In this document: positions 27,397 to 37,328 of the stretch, in pieces
How the letters are laid out: each line of letters opens with the position of its first letter
Numbering within the stretch: the first letter of the stretch is position 1
DNA from: Paucibacter sp. TC2R-5
GTDB taxonomy: Bacteria; Pseudomonadota; Gammaproteobacteria; Burkholderiales; Burkholderiaceae_C
Direction of reading: 5' to 3'
DNA: 62,957 nucleotides
Assembly: GCF_025717605.1 (NCBI RefSeq)
Contig: NZ_JAJIRQ010000003.1
Span: 597,963-660,919 of the forward strand
Program-made: the position numbers and the translations under genes
The notes under the pieces: generated by a model
The model's input: only the letters and a program-made list of their open reading frames with translations
What the model was told of the DNA's origin: nothing
The model's database searches: none

Positions 27397-28005
27397 TTAA
27401 GCCCGCTTTTCGTGGACCTGATCAATCAGGCCGTAAGCCTGTGCTTCAGCGGCGGACATGTAGTAATCGCGTTCGGTGTCGATCTGGATCTTCTCAATGC
27501 TCTGGCCGCAACGTTCGGCCAAGATGCGGTTCAGTTGCTCGCGCGTCTTGAGAATCTCACGGGCATGAATCTCAATGTCGGTGGCCTGGCCCTGGGTGCC
27601 GCCGAGCGGCTGATGAATCATGATTTTGGCGTTCGGCAGTGCAAAGCGCTTGCCCTTGGCGCCAGCGGCCAACAAAAAGGCACCCATACTGGCGGCCATG
27701 CCCATGCAAAGCGTAGACACCTGCGGCTTGATGAATTGCATGGTGTCAAAAATCGACATGCCAGCCGACACGCTGCCGCCGGGAGAGTTGATGTAGAAGT
27801 GAATGTCCTTGTCCGGATTTTCACTCTCCAAGAACAGCATTTGCGCGACGACCAAATTCGCCACCGCGTCATTGACGGGCCCGACCAGGAAGATGATGCG
27901 CTCGCGCAGCAGACGGCTGTAAATGTCATAGGCGCGCTCACCGCGGCCCGATTGCTCAATGACGATGGGCACCATGCCCAGATTGTTGATTTCCAGCGCG
28001 CTCAT
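27397..28005 (-). CDS. clpP: ClpP protease subunit
   Basis: 202 residues. This serine peptidase forms the barrel for ClpX and ClpA. The catalytic triad is visible: Ser in [11 protein letters not shown], His in IMIHQPLGG, and Asp in TERDYYMS. The start [33 protein letters not shown] fits the family, including the short propeptide. clpX follows 146 bases downstream. Confidence 0.98.
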   Translation of the reverse strand: MSALEINNLGMVPIVIEQSGRGERAYDIYSRLLRERIIFLVGPVNDAVANLVVAQMLFLESENPDKDIHFYINSPGGSVSAGMSIFDTMQFIKPQVSTLCMGMAASMGAFLLAAGAKGKRFALPNAKIMIHQPLGGTQGQATDIEIHAREILKTREQLNRILAERCGQSIEKIQIDTERDYYMSAAEAQAYGLIDQVHEKRA

Positions 28006-28154
28006 GAAGAATCCTCTGAATAAATTCGCTAACCCGCCACGAGAGCGGCACCAGCGCCGCCCCGTTTGATAACCTATTCCTGCAACGATTCCTCGCTACC
28101 ACTTCTAGGTATGGGGACTGATTATGGCGTGTCAAGCCCATGACACTTAAATAG

Positions 28155-28184
28155 AAAAGGCGCCGACCTTGCGGCACGGCGCCC
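28155..28184 (-). terminator. Terminator of tig
   Basis: Minus strand GGCGCCG-N12-CGGCGCC followed by TTTTC. It separates tig from clpP, so clpP probably has its own promoter in 28006-28154. Confidence 0.65.
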
Positions 28185-28207
28185 TTGACTCACAGCGAGG
28201 CTATCGA

Positions 28208-29521
28208 TCAGCCGGCTGTTGCCATCAGCTCATCGAAAGGCAATGCCTTCTCGCTCACCTTGGCTTTGGCCAAGACGAAATCGGTGACGTTGTTTTCAAC
28301 CACAACCGCCTCGACTTCGGCCAAGCGGGCGCGGTCGCTCAGGTACCAGCGCACCACTTCGGCGGGCTTCTCATAGCTCTGAGCCAGCTCTTCGATATGA
28401 GCCTGCAATTGCTCGGGCTTGGCCTGCAAATTGTTGGCGCGAACCAACTCTGCAACCACCAGACCCAGACGCACGCGACGCTCGGCCTGTGGCTTGAAGA
28501 TTTCGGCCGGGATAGGTGCCTTGTCGGCATCTTTCACGCCACGCTTCTTCAGATCTTCGCGAGCAGCGGCAATCATGCGCTCGGACTCGCCGTCAACCAA
28601 GGCTGTCGGTACATCCAATTCAGCGTTAGCAACCAAGGCGTCCATCACGGCGCCCTTGTTACGCGCCAAAACGCGGAACTTGACTTCACGTTCCAGGTTC
28701 TTCTTGATGTCAGCGCGCAGAGCCTCGATGCTGGCATCCGGAATGCCCAGCGACTTGGCAAATGCCTCGTTCACTTCGGGCAGGTGCTGCGCTTCGATCT
28801 TCTTCAGCGTGACCAGGAAATCGGCTTCCTTGCCCGCCACATCCTTGCCGTGGTAATCCTCGGGGAACGCCAAGGGGAAAGTTTTGGAATCACCGGCCTT
28901 CATGCCGCGCACGGCCTTCTCGAAAGCTTCGAGCATCTGGCCTTCGCCGATGATGAACTGGAAGCCGTCGGCCTTGCCGCCCTGGAAAGGCTCGCCATCA
29001 AGCTTGCCTTCGAAATCGATCGTCACGCGGTCGTCATCGGCAGCCACTTCGGTGGCGGCGCGCTGAGCAAAACTGCGGCGCTGCTTGCGCAGGATTTCGA
29101 CGGTCTTGTCGATCGCAGCATCGGTCACGTCGCTGGCGACGCGCTCGACGTCGGCGGCCGACAGGTCACCAATCTTGACTTCAGGATAGACCTCGAAGGT
29201 CGCATCAAAAGCCATTTGGCCTTCGGGCGACTCGTCCTTCTGGGCGATTTTTGGAGCACCGGCAACGCGCAACTTGGCTTCGTTGGCGGCACTGGAGAAG
29301 GCCTCGCCCAACTTGTCGTTCATGACGTCGTATTGGACGGAATAGGCGTAACGCTGAGCAACAACACTCATGGGCACTTTGCCCGGACGGAAGCCATCGG
29401 CCTTGACAGTGCGGGCCAATTTCTTGAGACGTGTCTCGACTTCGCTGTTGATGTCAGCGGCCGCCAGCGTGAGCGTGATGCGGCGTTCGAGCTTTTCGAG
29501 GGTTTCGACGGTGACAGCCAT
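28208..29521 (-). CDS. tig: Trigger factor (ribosome-bound chaperone)
   Basis: 437 residues. Trigger factor meets nascent chains at the ribosome exit. The N-terminal ribosome-binding domain has the GFRPGKVP signature ([21 protein letters not shown]). The FKBP-type isomerase domain (~165-245, [19 protein letters not shown]) and the helical C-terminal arms follow. It is followed by its own terminator, and tRNA-Leu(UAG) is 23 bases upstream on the same strand. Confidence 0.97.
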   Translation of the reverse strand: MAVTVETLEKLERRITLTLAAADINSEVETRLKKLARTVKADGFRPGKVPMSVVAQRYAYSVQYDVMNDKLGEAFSSAANEAKLRVAGAPKIAQKDESPEGQMAFDATFEVYPEVKIGDLSAADVERVASDVTDAAIDKTVEILRKQRRSFAQRAATEVAADDDRVTIDFEGKLDGEPFQGGKADGFQFIIGEGQMLEAFEKAVRGMKAGDSKTFPLAFPEDYHGKDVAGKEADFLVTLKKIEAQHLPEVNEAFAKSLGIPDASIEALRADIKKNLEREVKFRVLARNKGAVMDALVANAELDVPTALVDGESERMIAAAREDLKKRGVKDADKAPIPAEIFKPQAERRVRLGLVVAELVRANNLQAKPEQLQAHIEELAQSYEKPAEVVRWYLSDRARLAEVEAVVVENNVTDFVLAKAKVSEKALPFDELMATAG

Positions 29522-29544
29522 TTTTGACTCAGTACAAAGTTATC

Positions 29545-29631
29545 TGGTGCGCGGGGCCGGACTCGAACCGGCACGCCGGTGAAGGCGTCAGGACCTAAAC
29601 CTGGTGCGTCTACCAATTTCGCCACCCGCGC
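29545..29631 (-). tRNA. tRNA-Leu (UAG)
   Basis: Minus strand acceptor GCGCGGG/CCCGCGC with ACCA. The anticodon loop TTTAGGT reads UAG, and a long variable arm is present. 87 bases. It is 23 bases upstream of tig and could be co-transcribed with it. Confidence 0.95.
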
Positions 29632-29805
29632 TAAGTGGATCAGGCTTGTTTGCTTGGATTCAACATCCACACCATTCAAGCCCGTGGTAATTCGGAGAAC
29701 CGTGGATTGTAGCCACATGGAAGTCCGAAAATCGGAACAAGGGGAAAACCCCCGCTCCGATGCAAAACTTGCCTGCCCATTCTAAATGAGTGGGCATCGG
29801 CCAAA

Positions 29806-32800
29806 TCAGAAGCGGGACTGAGCCTCCGGCCGCTTGACACGAAACCAAGCCGCGTACATGGCCGGCAGGACCAACAAGGTCAGCGCCGTGGCAACAATCA
29901 GGCCGCCCATGATAGCTACTGCCATCGGGCCCCAGAACACGCTGCGCGAGAGCGGCACCATCGCCAATACAGCGGCAGCAGCCGTCAGCACAATCGGCCG
30001 AAAGCGCCGCACCGCGGATTCGACAATGGCCGACCAGGCCGGCACACCGCGCGCCCGGTCTTGCTCGATCTGATCGATCAGGATCACCGAGTTGCGCATG
30101 ATCATGCCCATCAAGGCGACCACGCCCAGCAAGGCCACAAAACCGAAGGGCTTGTTCATCAACATCAACGCGGCCGCAACGCCAGCGATACCCAGAGGCC
30201 CGGTCAAGAACACCAGCATGGCGCGCGAAAAGCTCTGCAACTGCAGCATCAGCAAAGTGAACGTAATGAACAACATCATCGGCAAGCCGGCCGCAATCGA
30301 GCCTTGCCCCTTGCTACTTTCCTCCACGGCGCCTGCGACCGAAATTGAATAGCCGGCCGGCATCTTGGCTTGCAGTTCCTGCAACTTGGGCCAGACCTGT
30401 GCGGTCACGGTAGCACCTTGCAGACCCTCGGCCACATCGCCTTGTACCGTTACCGCATAGGCGCGGCCTTCACGCCACATCACGCCAGGCTCCCAGTCGA
30501 AAGTCACCTTGGCCACCTGGGTCAGCGGGATGGAGCGGCCCGTTGAAGTGTTCACATAGGCGCTGCCGATATCGGTGATGGCATTGCGCTCATCCAGCGG
30601 TTGGCGCAGCACGATGTCGATCAATTTATCCGTTTCACGGTATTGCCCAATGGTGCTGCCGGAGAGCAGCGTGCGCGAGGCTTGCGCCAGGCTCTGGCTG
30701 CTGACACCCAAGGCGCGCGCCTTGTCCTGATCAACCTCCAACTTGAGCACCTTGATCGGCTCGTTCCAGTTGTCATTGACGCCGCGCATATTGGGATTCG
30801 CACTCAAAATAGCCTTGGCTTGATCAGCCCAGCGGCGGACTTCTTCGGGCTTTTCGCCGGCGACGCGGAACTGCACCGGATAAGGCACCGGCGGGCCGTT
30901 GGGCAGCAGCTTAATGCGCGCCCGCACCTCGGGGAACTCAGCGGCCATCAAGGCCGGCAGCCGCTTGCGCAAGGCTTCACGTTCGGTCAGATTCTTCGGC
31001 AGCACGATGGCCTGGCTGACGCTGGGCTGTTGAAACACCACATCCAGCGGCAGGTAAAAACGTGGCACACCGCTGCCTATCCATGTGCTGACTGAAGCGA
31101 CACCAGACTCGGCCATCATCCGCGCCTCAAAGCGCTTGGCCACTTCCGCACTTTGCTGAATCGTTGAGCCCTCGGGCAACCACAGATCCACCAGAATTTC
31201 AGGCCGGCTCGAGTCAGGGAAGAACTGCTGCTGCACGCGCCCCATACCCACCAGCCCCAAGGCAAAGACCAGCAAGGTCATGGCGATCGTCTTCCAGCGG
31301 TTCTCGACACACCAGCGCACCATGCCTCGAAAGCGGTTGTAAAACGGCGTATCGAACAACTCATGCGCCTCGCCGTCATTGGAAGCATGGGTACGCAGCA
31401 ACAGCGAGCCCAGATAGGGCACGAAATACACCGACACCACCCAGGAGATCATCAGCGCCGCGGCCGTCACCGCGAAGATTGCAAAGGTGTATTCACCGGT
31501 GGCCGACTTGGCCATGCCTATCGGCAAAAAACCAACTGCCGTGATCAAGGTGCCGGTCAGCATCGGCATTGCCGTTGCGTCATAGGCAAAGGTGGCTGCG
31601 TGCATCTTGTCGTAGCCCTCCTCCAGCTTGCGCACCATCATCTCGACCGCAATGATGGCGTCATCGACCAAGAGCCCCAGCGCGATGATCAAAGAGCCGA
31701 GCGAAATCTTGTGCAGGCCGACGCCCCAGTAGAACATCGTCACAAACGTAATCGCCAGCACCAGCGGGATGGTGATACCCACCACCAAGCCCGGCCAGAT
31801 ATCCAGGCGCAGCGGCCGGGTGTGCAGGCCCAAGGAGACAAAACTGACCAGGAGCACGATCACGATCGCCTCGATCAAGACTTGCACAAACTCGTTCACC
31901 GAACGCGTCACGGCCTGCGGCTGATCTTGAATCTGAGCCAAGTCAATGCCGGCCGGCAGGTCGCGGCGAATCAGCTCGGTGGCCTTTTGCAAGGACTTGC
32001 CCATCGCCACGATGTCGCCGCCCTTGGTCATCGACACACCCAGCGCAATCACGTCCTTGCCCTGATGGCGGACCATGATGGACGGCGGGTCAACATAATC
32101 TCGCTTGATCTCGGCGATGTCCGATAAGCGCAGGGAACTTGCCACGCCGGTGCCCGGATTGACCGCGCGGATAGGAAAGTCCTTCAAGGCCTGCACCGAG
32201 TTGAACTGCCCCTGCACCCGTACCTGCAGATTGCCGCTGCCGGCATTCATCACCCCGGCACCTTCGACCGCGTTTTGAGCGCCCAGTTGGTTGATGACTT
32301 GGCCAAAGTCCAGGCCCAAGTTTGCGAGGCGTTTTTGAGAAATCTCGATGAAAAGCTTCTCGGCCTGCGCACCAAAGACTTCCACCTTGGCGACGTCAGG
32401 CAGCTTGAGCAGCACAGAACGCGCGCGCTCTGCATGTTCGCGCAACTCTTCACGGCTGAAACCATCTGCCGAGAGCGCAAAGATAGAGCCGTAAACATCA
32501 CCAAACTGGTCATTGAAAATCGGACCGATGACGCCCTGCGGCAGGGTGCTGCGCATATCCCCAACACGCTTGCGGACCTGATACCAGACGTCGTTAACTT
32601 CCTTGCCCGGCGTGCTGTCCTTCAGTTGGAAAATAGTCAGCGACTCACCCGGCTTGGTGTAGCTGCGGATCTTGTCGGAGTGAGGCACCTCCTGCAGCGT
32701 TTTCTCGATCTTGTCAGTGACTTGTTCGGCCATTTGCTGCGCAGTGGCGCCCGGCCAAAAAGCCTGCACCACCATCAAGCGAAAGGTGAAGGGCGGGTCT

Positions 32801-32961
32801 TCATCTTGGCCGAGCTGAAAATAGGCGGCAAAGCCCATCAACATCAGCACCACCATCAAATAGCGGGTCAGCGCCGGGTGCTCCAGCGCCCAGCGGGAAA
32901 TATTGAACCGACTGCCGACTTGGCGGCCGGGCGACTGCGAATGCTTGCTGTTGAGGCTCAT
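29806..32961 (-). CDS. RND efflux permease, HAE-1 family
   Basis: 1051 residues. This inner-membrane proton antiporter pumps drugs or other hydrophobic compounds out with an adaptor and an outer-membrane channel. It has two halves, each with six membrane segments and a large periplasmic loop. The proton-relay segment is seen as LGLLVDDAIIAVEMMVRKLEEG (paired Asp in TM4), and the start is LEHPALTRYLMVVLMLMGFAAYFQLGQDEDPPFTFR. I chose the ATG at 32961, behind GGGAG, over a frame to 32976. It lies 17 bases after the adaptor gene. No outer-membrane channel gene is beside it, so a TolC-like partner must come from elsewhere. Substrate unknown. Confidence 0.93.
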   Translation of the reverse strand: MSLNSKHSQSPGRQVGSRFNISRWALEHPALTRYLMVVLMLMGFAAYFQLGQDEDPPFTFRLMVVQAFWPGATAQQMAEQVTDKIEKTLQEVPHSDKIRSYTKPGESLTIFQLKDSTPGKEVNDVWYQVRKRVGDMRSTLPQGVIGPIFNDQFGDVYGSIFALSADGFSREELREHAERARSVLLKLPDVAKVEVFGAQAEKLFIEISQKRLANLGLDFGQVINQLGAQNAVEGAGVMNAGSGNLQVRVQGQFNSVQALKDFPIRAVNPGTGVASSLRLSDIAEIKRDYVDPPSIMVRHQGKDVIALGVSMTKGGDIVAMGKSLQKATELIRRDLPAGIDLAQIQDQPQAVTRSVNEFVQVLIEAIVIVLLVSFVSLGLHTRPLRLDIWPGLVVGITIPLVLAITFVTMFYWGVGLHKISLGSLIIALGLLVDDAIIAVEMMVRKLEEGYDKMHAATFAYDATAMPMLTGTLITAVGFLPIGMAKSATGEYTFAIFAVTAAALMISWVVSVYFVPYLGSLLLRTHASNDGEAHELFDTPFYNRFRGMVRWCVENRWKTIAMTLLVFALGLVGMGRVQQQFFPDSSRPEILVDLWLPEGSTIQQSAEVAKRFEARMMAESGVASVSTWIGSGVPRFYLPLDVVFQQPSVSQAIVLPKNLTEREALRKRLPALMAAEFPEVRARIKLLPNGPPVPYPVQFRVAGEKPEEVRRWADQAKAILSANPNMRGVNDNWNEPIKVLKLEVDQDKARALGVSSQSLAQASRTLLSGSTIGQYRETDKLIDIVLRQPLDERNAITDIGSAYVNTSTGRSIPLTQVAKVTFDWEPGVMWREGRAYAVTVQGDVAEGLQGATVTAQVWPKLQELQAKMPAGYSISVAGAVEESSKGQGSIAAGLPMMLFITFTLLMLQLQSFSRAMLVFLTGPLGIAGVAAALMLMNKPFGFVALLGVVALMGMIMRNSVILIDQIEQDRARGVPAWSAIVESAVRRFRPIVLTAAAAVLAMVPLSRSVFWGPMAVAIMGGLIVATALTLLVLPAMYAAWFRVKRPEAQSRF

Positions 32962-32977
32962 GCGTGCGGCTCCCAAC

Positions 32978-34123
32978 TCAGCGCGAAGCGGCGGAAGCGG
33001 CCGCAGACGCGGTTACCGTGGCCGCATTGGCTTGGTAACGCTGCACTTTTTGGCCCGCCTTCAGTACGTGGACGCCCGCCACCACCACCTCTTGCCCAGG
33101 GCTTAGGCCCGCAGCAATCACCACCTCATTGCCATCGGCGCCGGCAATCTGAACCGGCTGCGCCTTCAGCGTCATCTGTGCGGGATCCAAGACCCAGACC
33201 GAGGACTGCCCTTGCTGCTGCAAAACAGCGGCCAGCGGCAGCTTGATGACCTGAGTCTGGCGCGGCGCCTCCAGCCTGACCGTGGCGGTTTGGCCCAGCT
33301 TGGACTCAAGACCGGCCACTTCGGCCTTGGCCAAAAAGGTTCGCGTGACAGGATCTGCCGAGGCCGCCACCTCGCGCAATTTGGCCGGCAAGCCCGCTTG
33401 GCCCCCGGCGCCACCCCACAGCCTGACAGTCAGCCCACCCGGTTTGGCCGCATGCGCTTGCAGACGGCCCAACTGATCCTCGGGCACCGAGAACACCACA
33501 TCACGCGGCCCATCATTGGCAACGCGCACGATGGGCATGCCTGCGGCCACCACCATGCCGGGTTCCGCCTCCACTGCGGTCACTACGCCGGCCACATCCG
33601 ACTGCAGCTGCGCATAAGTGGACTGATTGCCTTGGGCGCTGGCCTGAGCCCGGCTTTGCTCCAGGGCCGCTTGCGCGGCTTTGAAGGCGGTGTCGCGTCG
33701 CTCCAGCTCGGCCGCGCTGATGAATCCTTGCTCGCGCAATTCGACAAAGCGCTTGAAATCTGACTCCAGTTGATCGCGATTTGCCCGCGCGGCCTGGAGC
33801 CCGGCTTTTGCCGCTTCTTGCGCCAACATCAAATCCTGTGGATCCAGCTGCGCCAGCAGCTGGCCCGGCCGCACCGCATCACCCAGATTGACCTTGCGCG
33901 TCAAAACCTTGCCGCCCACACGGAAAGACAGGCGGGACTCCGTTCTAGCCCTGATTTCGCCCGCGTATTCATGGCTTTGCCCAGCGGAATCGGCGCTCAA
34001 GACATGCGTGCGCACCGAGCGGACCGGCTCCGGCGGCGCCTCTTGTCTTCCACAGCCAGACATAACACCCAGCGAGGCGAACAAGGGCCAAAGGAGCGCG
34101 GTTCGAAAAAGGCTTTGAGACAT
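32978..34123 (-). CDS. RND efflux periplasmic adaptor lipoprotein
   Basis: 381 residues of the membrane-fusion (MexA/AcrA) family. A lipobox is visible (LGVMSGC, Cys ~24), so it is probably anchored to the outer face of the inner membrane. The lipoyl half-motifs (GGKVLTRKVNLGDAVRPGQLLAQLD) flank a coiled-coil hairpin (residues ~95-165), then beta-barrel and membrane-proximal domains. It is first in the operon, with the promoter and palindromic operator just upstream. Confidence 0.92.
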   Translation of the reverse strand: MSQSLFRTALLWPLFASLGVMSGCGRQEAPPEPVRSVRTHVLSADSAGQSHEYAGEIRARTESRLSFRVGGKVLTRKVNLGDAVRPGQLLAQLDPQDLMLAQEAAKAGLQAARANRDQLESDFKRFVELREQGFISAAELERRDTAFKAAQAALEQSRAQASAQGNQSTYAQLQSDVAGVVTAVEAEPGMVVAAGMPIVRVANDGPRDVVFSVPEDQLGRLQAHAAKPGGLTVRLWGGAGGQAGLPAKLREVAASADPVTRTFLAKAEVAGLESKLGQTATVRLEAPRQTQVIKLPLAAVLQQQGQSSVWVLDPAQMTLKAQPVQIAGADGNEVVIAAGLSPGQEVVVAGVHVLKAGQKVQRYQANAATVTASAAASAASR

Positions 34124-34208
34124 GAGGGATCCTGAATATCAATTCCAATGACAGAGCACTGACAGCAATACGGAACCCGCTCACACCATCAAGCGCTGCC
34201 TTCGCAAA

Positions 34209-34230
34209 TTACTGACCGATTAGTCAGTAA
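34209..34230. promoter_or_regulatory. TetR-type palindromic operator
   Basis: TTACTGAC-cgatta-GTCAGTAA, a perfect 8+6+8 palindrome. It overlaps the -10 and start region of the efflux promoter. Similar palindromes are bound by AcrR/TetR-family repressors of RND pumps. No TetR gene is present nearby on either strand. Confidence 0.6.
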
Positions 34231-34257
34231 TGTATTCAAGCCCTCGCGGGCTGTCAA
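34229..34257 (-). promoter_or_regulatory. Sigma-70 promoter of the RND operon
   Basis: Minus strand TTGACA, exactly 17 bases, then TACATT. The -10 runs into the palindrome at 34209-34230, so a bound repressor would block RNA polymerase. The leader to the adaptor ATG is about 95 bases. Confidence 0.7.
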
Positions 34258-34330
34258 ACCCACACCCTTTGGCCAATGCATTTGGGCGACTTGGCCAGGC
34301 GCTTGCCCCAAAGAGCCGACAATCCGGCCG

Positions 34331-35200
34331 GTGAGCATAGAACACTACGAAAACTTCCCCGTTGCCTCTTGGCTTTGCCCCAAGCACTTGAGGCCGGCCG
34401 TTGCCGGCATCTACCACTTCGCACGCACCGCGGACGACTTGGCCGATGAGGGCGAAGCCAGCACTGCTGAGCGCCAAGCCGCTCTGCAGCATTACCGGGC
34501 CGACTTATTGGCGGTCGCGGCCGACCAAGCCCCATCGGTCCGCTGGGCCACGACTGTTTTCACGCCGCTGCGCGTCGTACTGGACCAATATCAACTACCG
34601 GTTGCATTGCTAAATGACCTGATCTGCGCTTTTGAACAGGATCTGCAAAAAAAGGAGTACCGCGACCGCGCGGAGCTACTCGACTATTGCAGTCGCTCCG
34701 CCAACCCGGTCGGCCGCTTGCTTTTGCACTTGTACGGTGTGCATGAACCGCTTGCCTTGCGCCGCTCTGACGCCATTTGCAGCAGCTTGCAGCTGATCAA
34801 CTTCTGGCAAGACTTCAGCCGCGACGGCCCTATCGGCCGCGTCTATGCACCGCAAACCGATCTGGCGCGGCATGGCCTCAGCAGCAGTGACTTGCTGGCC
34901 TGCCGCGACAGCACCCCCGCCCGCGCGATGATCAAAGACTTGTGCGACTGGGCCGAGCAGCTGATGCGGGAGGGAGCGCCGCTGGTATTCCAAATTCCGG
35001 GCCGGGCCGGCTGGGAATTGCGCCTGGTGGTACAAGGCGGCCTGCGCATCCTTGCAAAAATACGGGCCATGGACTACGCCAGCCTGATTCACCGCCCTGC
35101 TCTGGCCCGTTTGGATGCACCGGCGCTGTTGTGGGGCGCGCTGCTTATGAAGCAAAGATCAGAACCAACAATGAATACCCAGCGAGAGGAGAGTTTGTGA
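34331..35200 (+). CDS. hpnC: Squalene synthase-like HpnC
   Basis: 289 residues. In the bacterial HpnCDE route HpnC converts presqualene diphosphate to hydroxysqualene. It shows the trans-prenyltransferase fold with a first Asp-rich motif (FARTADDLADEG) and a later helix LQLINFWQDFSRD in place of the second. The start is a GTG with no strong ribosome site, the least certain part of the call. It begins the hpnC-hpnD-hpnE run; the GTGA overlap with hpnD shows coupling. Confidence 0.92.
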   Translation: MSIEHYENFPVASWLCPKHLRPAVAGIYHFARTADDLADEGEASTAERQAALQHYRADLLAVAADQAPSVRWATTVFTPLRVVLDQYQLPVALLNDLICAFEQDLQKKEYRDRAELLDYCSRSANPVGRLLLHLYGVHEPLALRRSDAICSSLQLINFWQDFSRDGPIGRVYAPQTDLARHGLSSSDLLACRDSTPARAMIKDLCDWAEQLMREGAPLVFQIPGRAGWELRLVVQGGLRILAKIRAMDYASLIHRPALARLDAPALLWGALLMKQRSEPTMNTQREESL

Positions 35201-36045
35201 GCCCGGAGCAGTACGTACAGGACAAGGCCGCCAAGAGTGGCTCCAGTTTCTATTACGCCTTTTTGTTTCTGCCGGCACCCAAACGCGCCGCCATCACCGC
35301 CTTCTATGCGTTTTGCCGCGAGGTGGACGATGTCGTGGACGAGACCAGTGACCCCAGCGTCGCGGCCGTCAAGCTGGCCTGGTGGCGCAAGGAGGCCAGC
35401 AGCGCCTTCGCCGGCCAGCCCCAGCATCCGGTCATGTTGGCCTTGATGCCTCATTGCGCCACTTACGACATCCGCCTCGAGCACCTGACGGCAGTCATCG
35501 AAGGCTGCCAGATGGATCTGGAGCAGACCCGCTTCCTCGACTACCCCGGCCTGCAGCGCTATTGTCATTTGGTGGCCGGCGTGGTCGGCGAGGTCGCCTC
35601 GGGTATTTTTGGCCGCACGCACGCCGACAGCATTGCCTACGCCCACAAGCTGGGCTTGGCGATGCAGCTGACCAACATCATCCGCGACGTCGGCGACGAC
35701 GCCCGGCGCGGTCGCATTTATCTGCCGATCTCCGAATTGCAGCAGTTCGACGTCAAGGCGCATGAAATCCTGCTGCGCAAAAGCCCCTGGGGCTATAGCG
35801 AGCGATTCACTGCCTTGATGAAGTTCCAGGCCGAACGGGCCCACCGTCTCTATGACGAAGCGTTTGCTTTGCTGCCCGAAGCCGACCGCCGGGCGCAAAA
35901 GCCCGGTCTGATGATGGCCAATATCTACCGCGCCCTGCTGCGCGAAATAGAGGCCGAGAACTTCCGCGTATTGGAGCAGCGCATCGCGCTGACGCCGGTG
36001 CGAAAGCTCTGGATCGCGATGCGCACCAACTGGGCCGGGCGTTGA
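35197..36045 (+). CDS. hpnD: Presqualene diphosphate synthase HpnD
   Basis: 282 residues. It joins two farnesyl diphosphates to presqualene diphosphate. Both Asp-rich motifs are present: FCREVDDVVDE and TNIIRDVGDDARRGRIYLP. I chose the GTG at 35197, which overlaps the hpnC stop (GTGA) and follows GAGGAGAG. A longer frame to 34942 runs inside hpnC and is not credible. hpnE overlaps its stop in turn. Confidence 0.94.
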   Translation: MSPEQYVQDKAAKSGSSFYYAFLFLPAPKRAAITAFYAFCREVDDVVDETSDPSVAAVKLAWWRKEASSAFAGQPQHPVMLALMPHCATYDIRLEHLTAVIEGCQMDLEQTRFLDYPGLQRYCHLVAGVVGEVASGIFGRTHADSIAYAHKLGLAMQLTNIIRDVGDDARRGRIYLPISELQQFDVKAHEILLRKSPWGYSERFTALMKFQAERAHRLYDEAFALLPEADRRAQKPGLMMANIYRALLREIEAENFRVLEQRIALTPVRKLWIAMRTNWAGR

Positions 36046-37328
36046 ATCCAAGTGCGGCCAAGCGGGTCGCGGTGATTGGCGGCGGTTGGGCGGGCATCGC
36101 CGCCGCCGTCAAAGCCAGTCAGCTGGGCTATCACGTTACTTTGTTGGAGATGGCCCAGCATTTGGGCGGGCGCGCGCGCAGCTTGGCGCACAGCGATGCC
36201 GGACAGCGCTTGGACAACGGTCAGCACATCCTGATCGGCGCCTACCAAGCAAGTCTGAACCTTCTGGAAACAGTCGGCGTCGACCTGTCGCAGAGTTTTC
36301 TACGCCAGCCTTTGCGCTTGCGCTATCCGCGCCACGAGGGTTTGCGCTTGCCGCCGGGGCCGCCCTTGATCAGCTTCATGCGTGGCATCCTCACCTACCG
36401 CGCTTGGCCCTTCACAGCGCGCATCAGTTTGCTACTCAGGTCTACCAGCTGGTTATTGCGGGGCTTTACTTGCGCGCCACAGCTCAGCGTGGCCGAGTTG
36501 AGCGCCGGCCTGCCGGCCATCGTGCGCCAAGAACTGATCGAGCCGCTCTGCGTGGCCGCGCTGAACACGCCTGCAGACCAAGCCAGCGCCCAAGTGTTCT
36601 TGCGCGTATTGCGCGACGCCTTGTTCAGCGGCCGGGGCAGCGCCGACTTGCTGCTACCCAAGCTACCCTTGAGCGACCTGCTGGCCGAGCCGGCGGCAGC
36701 TTGGCTTGGCGCGCGCGGTGTCAATATTCGCTTGAACACCAGAGTGCAGACCATTGCCAGCAGCACAGCAGGCTGGAGCGTCGACGGTGAGGATTTCGAG
36801 CAAGTGATTCTGGCCTGCACTTCCGCTCAAGCGGCGAGTTTGTGCGCCGAGATTGCCCCCGCATGGTCAAGCCAGGCCGGCGCGCTGCGCTATCAACCGA
36901 TCGTGACGGTCTATTTGCACAGCCCCGGCTCCCAACTGCCGGCCTCGATGGTAGCTTTGCAAGAGAGCACCGAAGCGCCGGCCCAGTTTGCGTTCGATCT
37001 GGGCCAACTGGGCCATGCCCCGGGCTTGTTTGCCTTCGTCGTCAGCGGCGCGGCAAGCTGGGTTGAGCGAGGCTTAACCGAAACCGGTGAGGCAGCGCTC
37101 CGGCAAGCCCTGGCCGAATTCAATTGGCACAGCCCGCCGCAAGTCCACCGCGTGCTGGCCGAAAAACGCGCCACCTTTGCCTGCACACCGGGCCTGCAGC
37201 GCCCACCTACCACCATCCAGCCAGGGCTATGGGCGGCAGGAGACTATGTAAACGGCCCCTACCCCGCCACCTTGGAGGGCGCGGTTCGATCAGGCTTGCA
37301 TGCGGCCGAAGTGCTTGCAGTCGTTTAA
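36042..37328 (+). CDS. hpnE: Hydroxysqualene dehydroxylase HpnE
   Basis: 428 residues. This FAD-dependent amine-oxidase-like enzyme reduces hydroxysqualene to squalene. The N-terminal dinucleotide motif VAVIGGGWAGIAAAVKAS (GxGxxG type) is followed by GGRARS, and the C-terminal FAD part has GLWAAGDYVNGPYPATLEGAVRSG. The start is a TTG overlapping the hpnD stop (TTGA). No squalene-hopene cyclase gene follows; the next gene is convergent and overlaps it by four bases. The product may feed hopanoids made from genes elsewhere. Confidence 0.93.
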   Translation: MNPSAAKRVAVIGGGWAGIAAAVKASQLGYHVTLLEMAQHLGGRARSLAHSDAGQRLDNGQHILIGAYQASLNLLETVGVDLSQSFLRQPLRLRYPRHEGLRLPPGPPLISFMRGILTYRAWPFTARISLLLRSTSWLLRGFTCAPQLSVAELSAGLPAIVRQELIEPLCVAALNTPADQASAQVFLRVLRDALFSGRGSADLLLPKLPLSDLLAEPAAAWLGARGVNIRLNTRVQTIASSTAGWSVDGEDFEQVILACTSAQAASLCAEIAPAWSSQAGALRYQPIVTVYLHSPGSQLPASMVALQESTEAPAQFAFDLGQLGHAPGLFAFVVSGAASWVERGLTETGEAALRQALAEFNWHSPPQVHRVLAEKRATFACTPGLQRPPTTIQPGLWAAGDYVNGPYPATLEGAVRSGLHAAEVLAVV

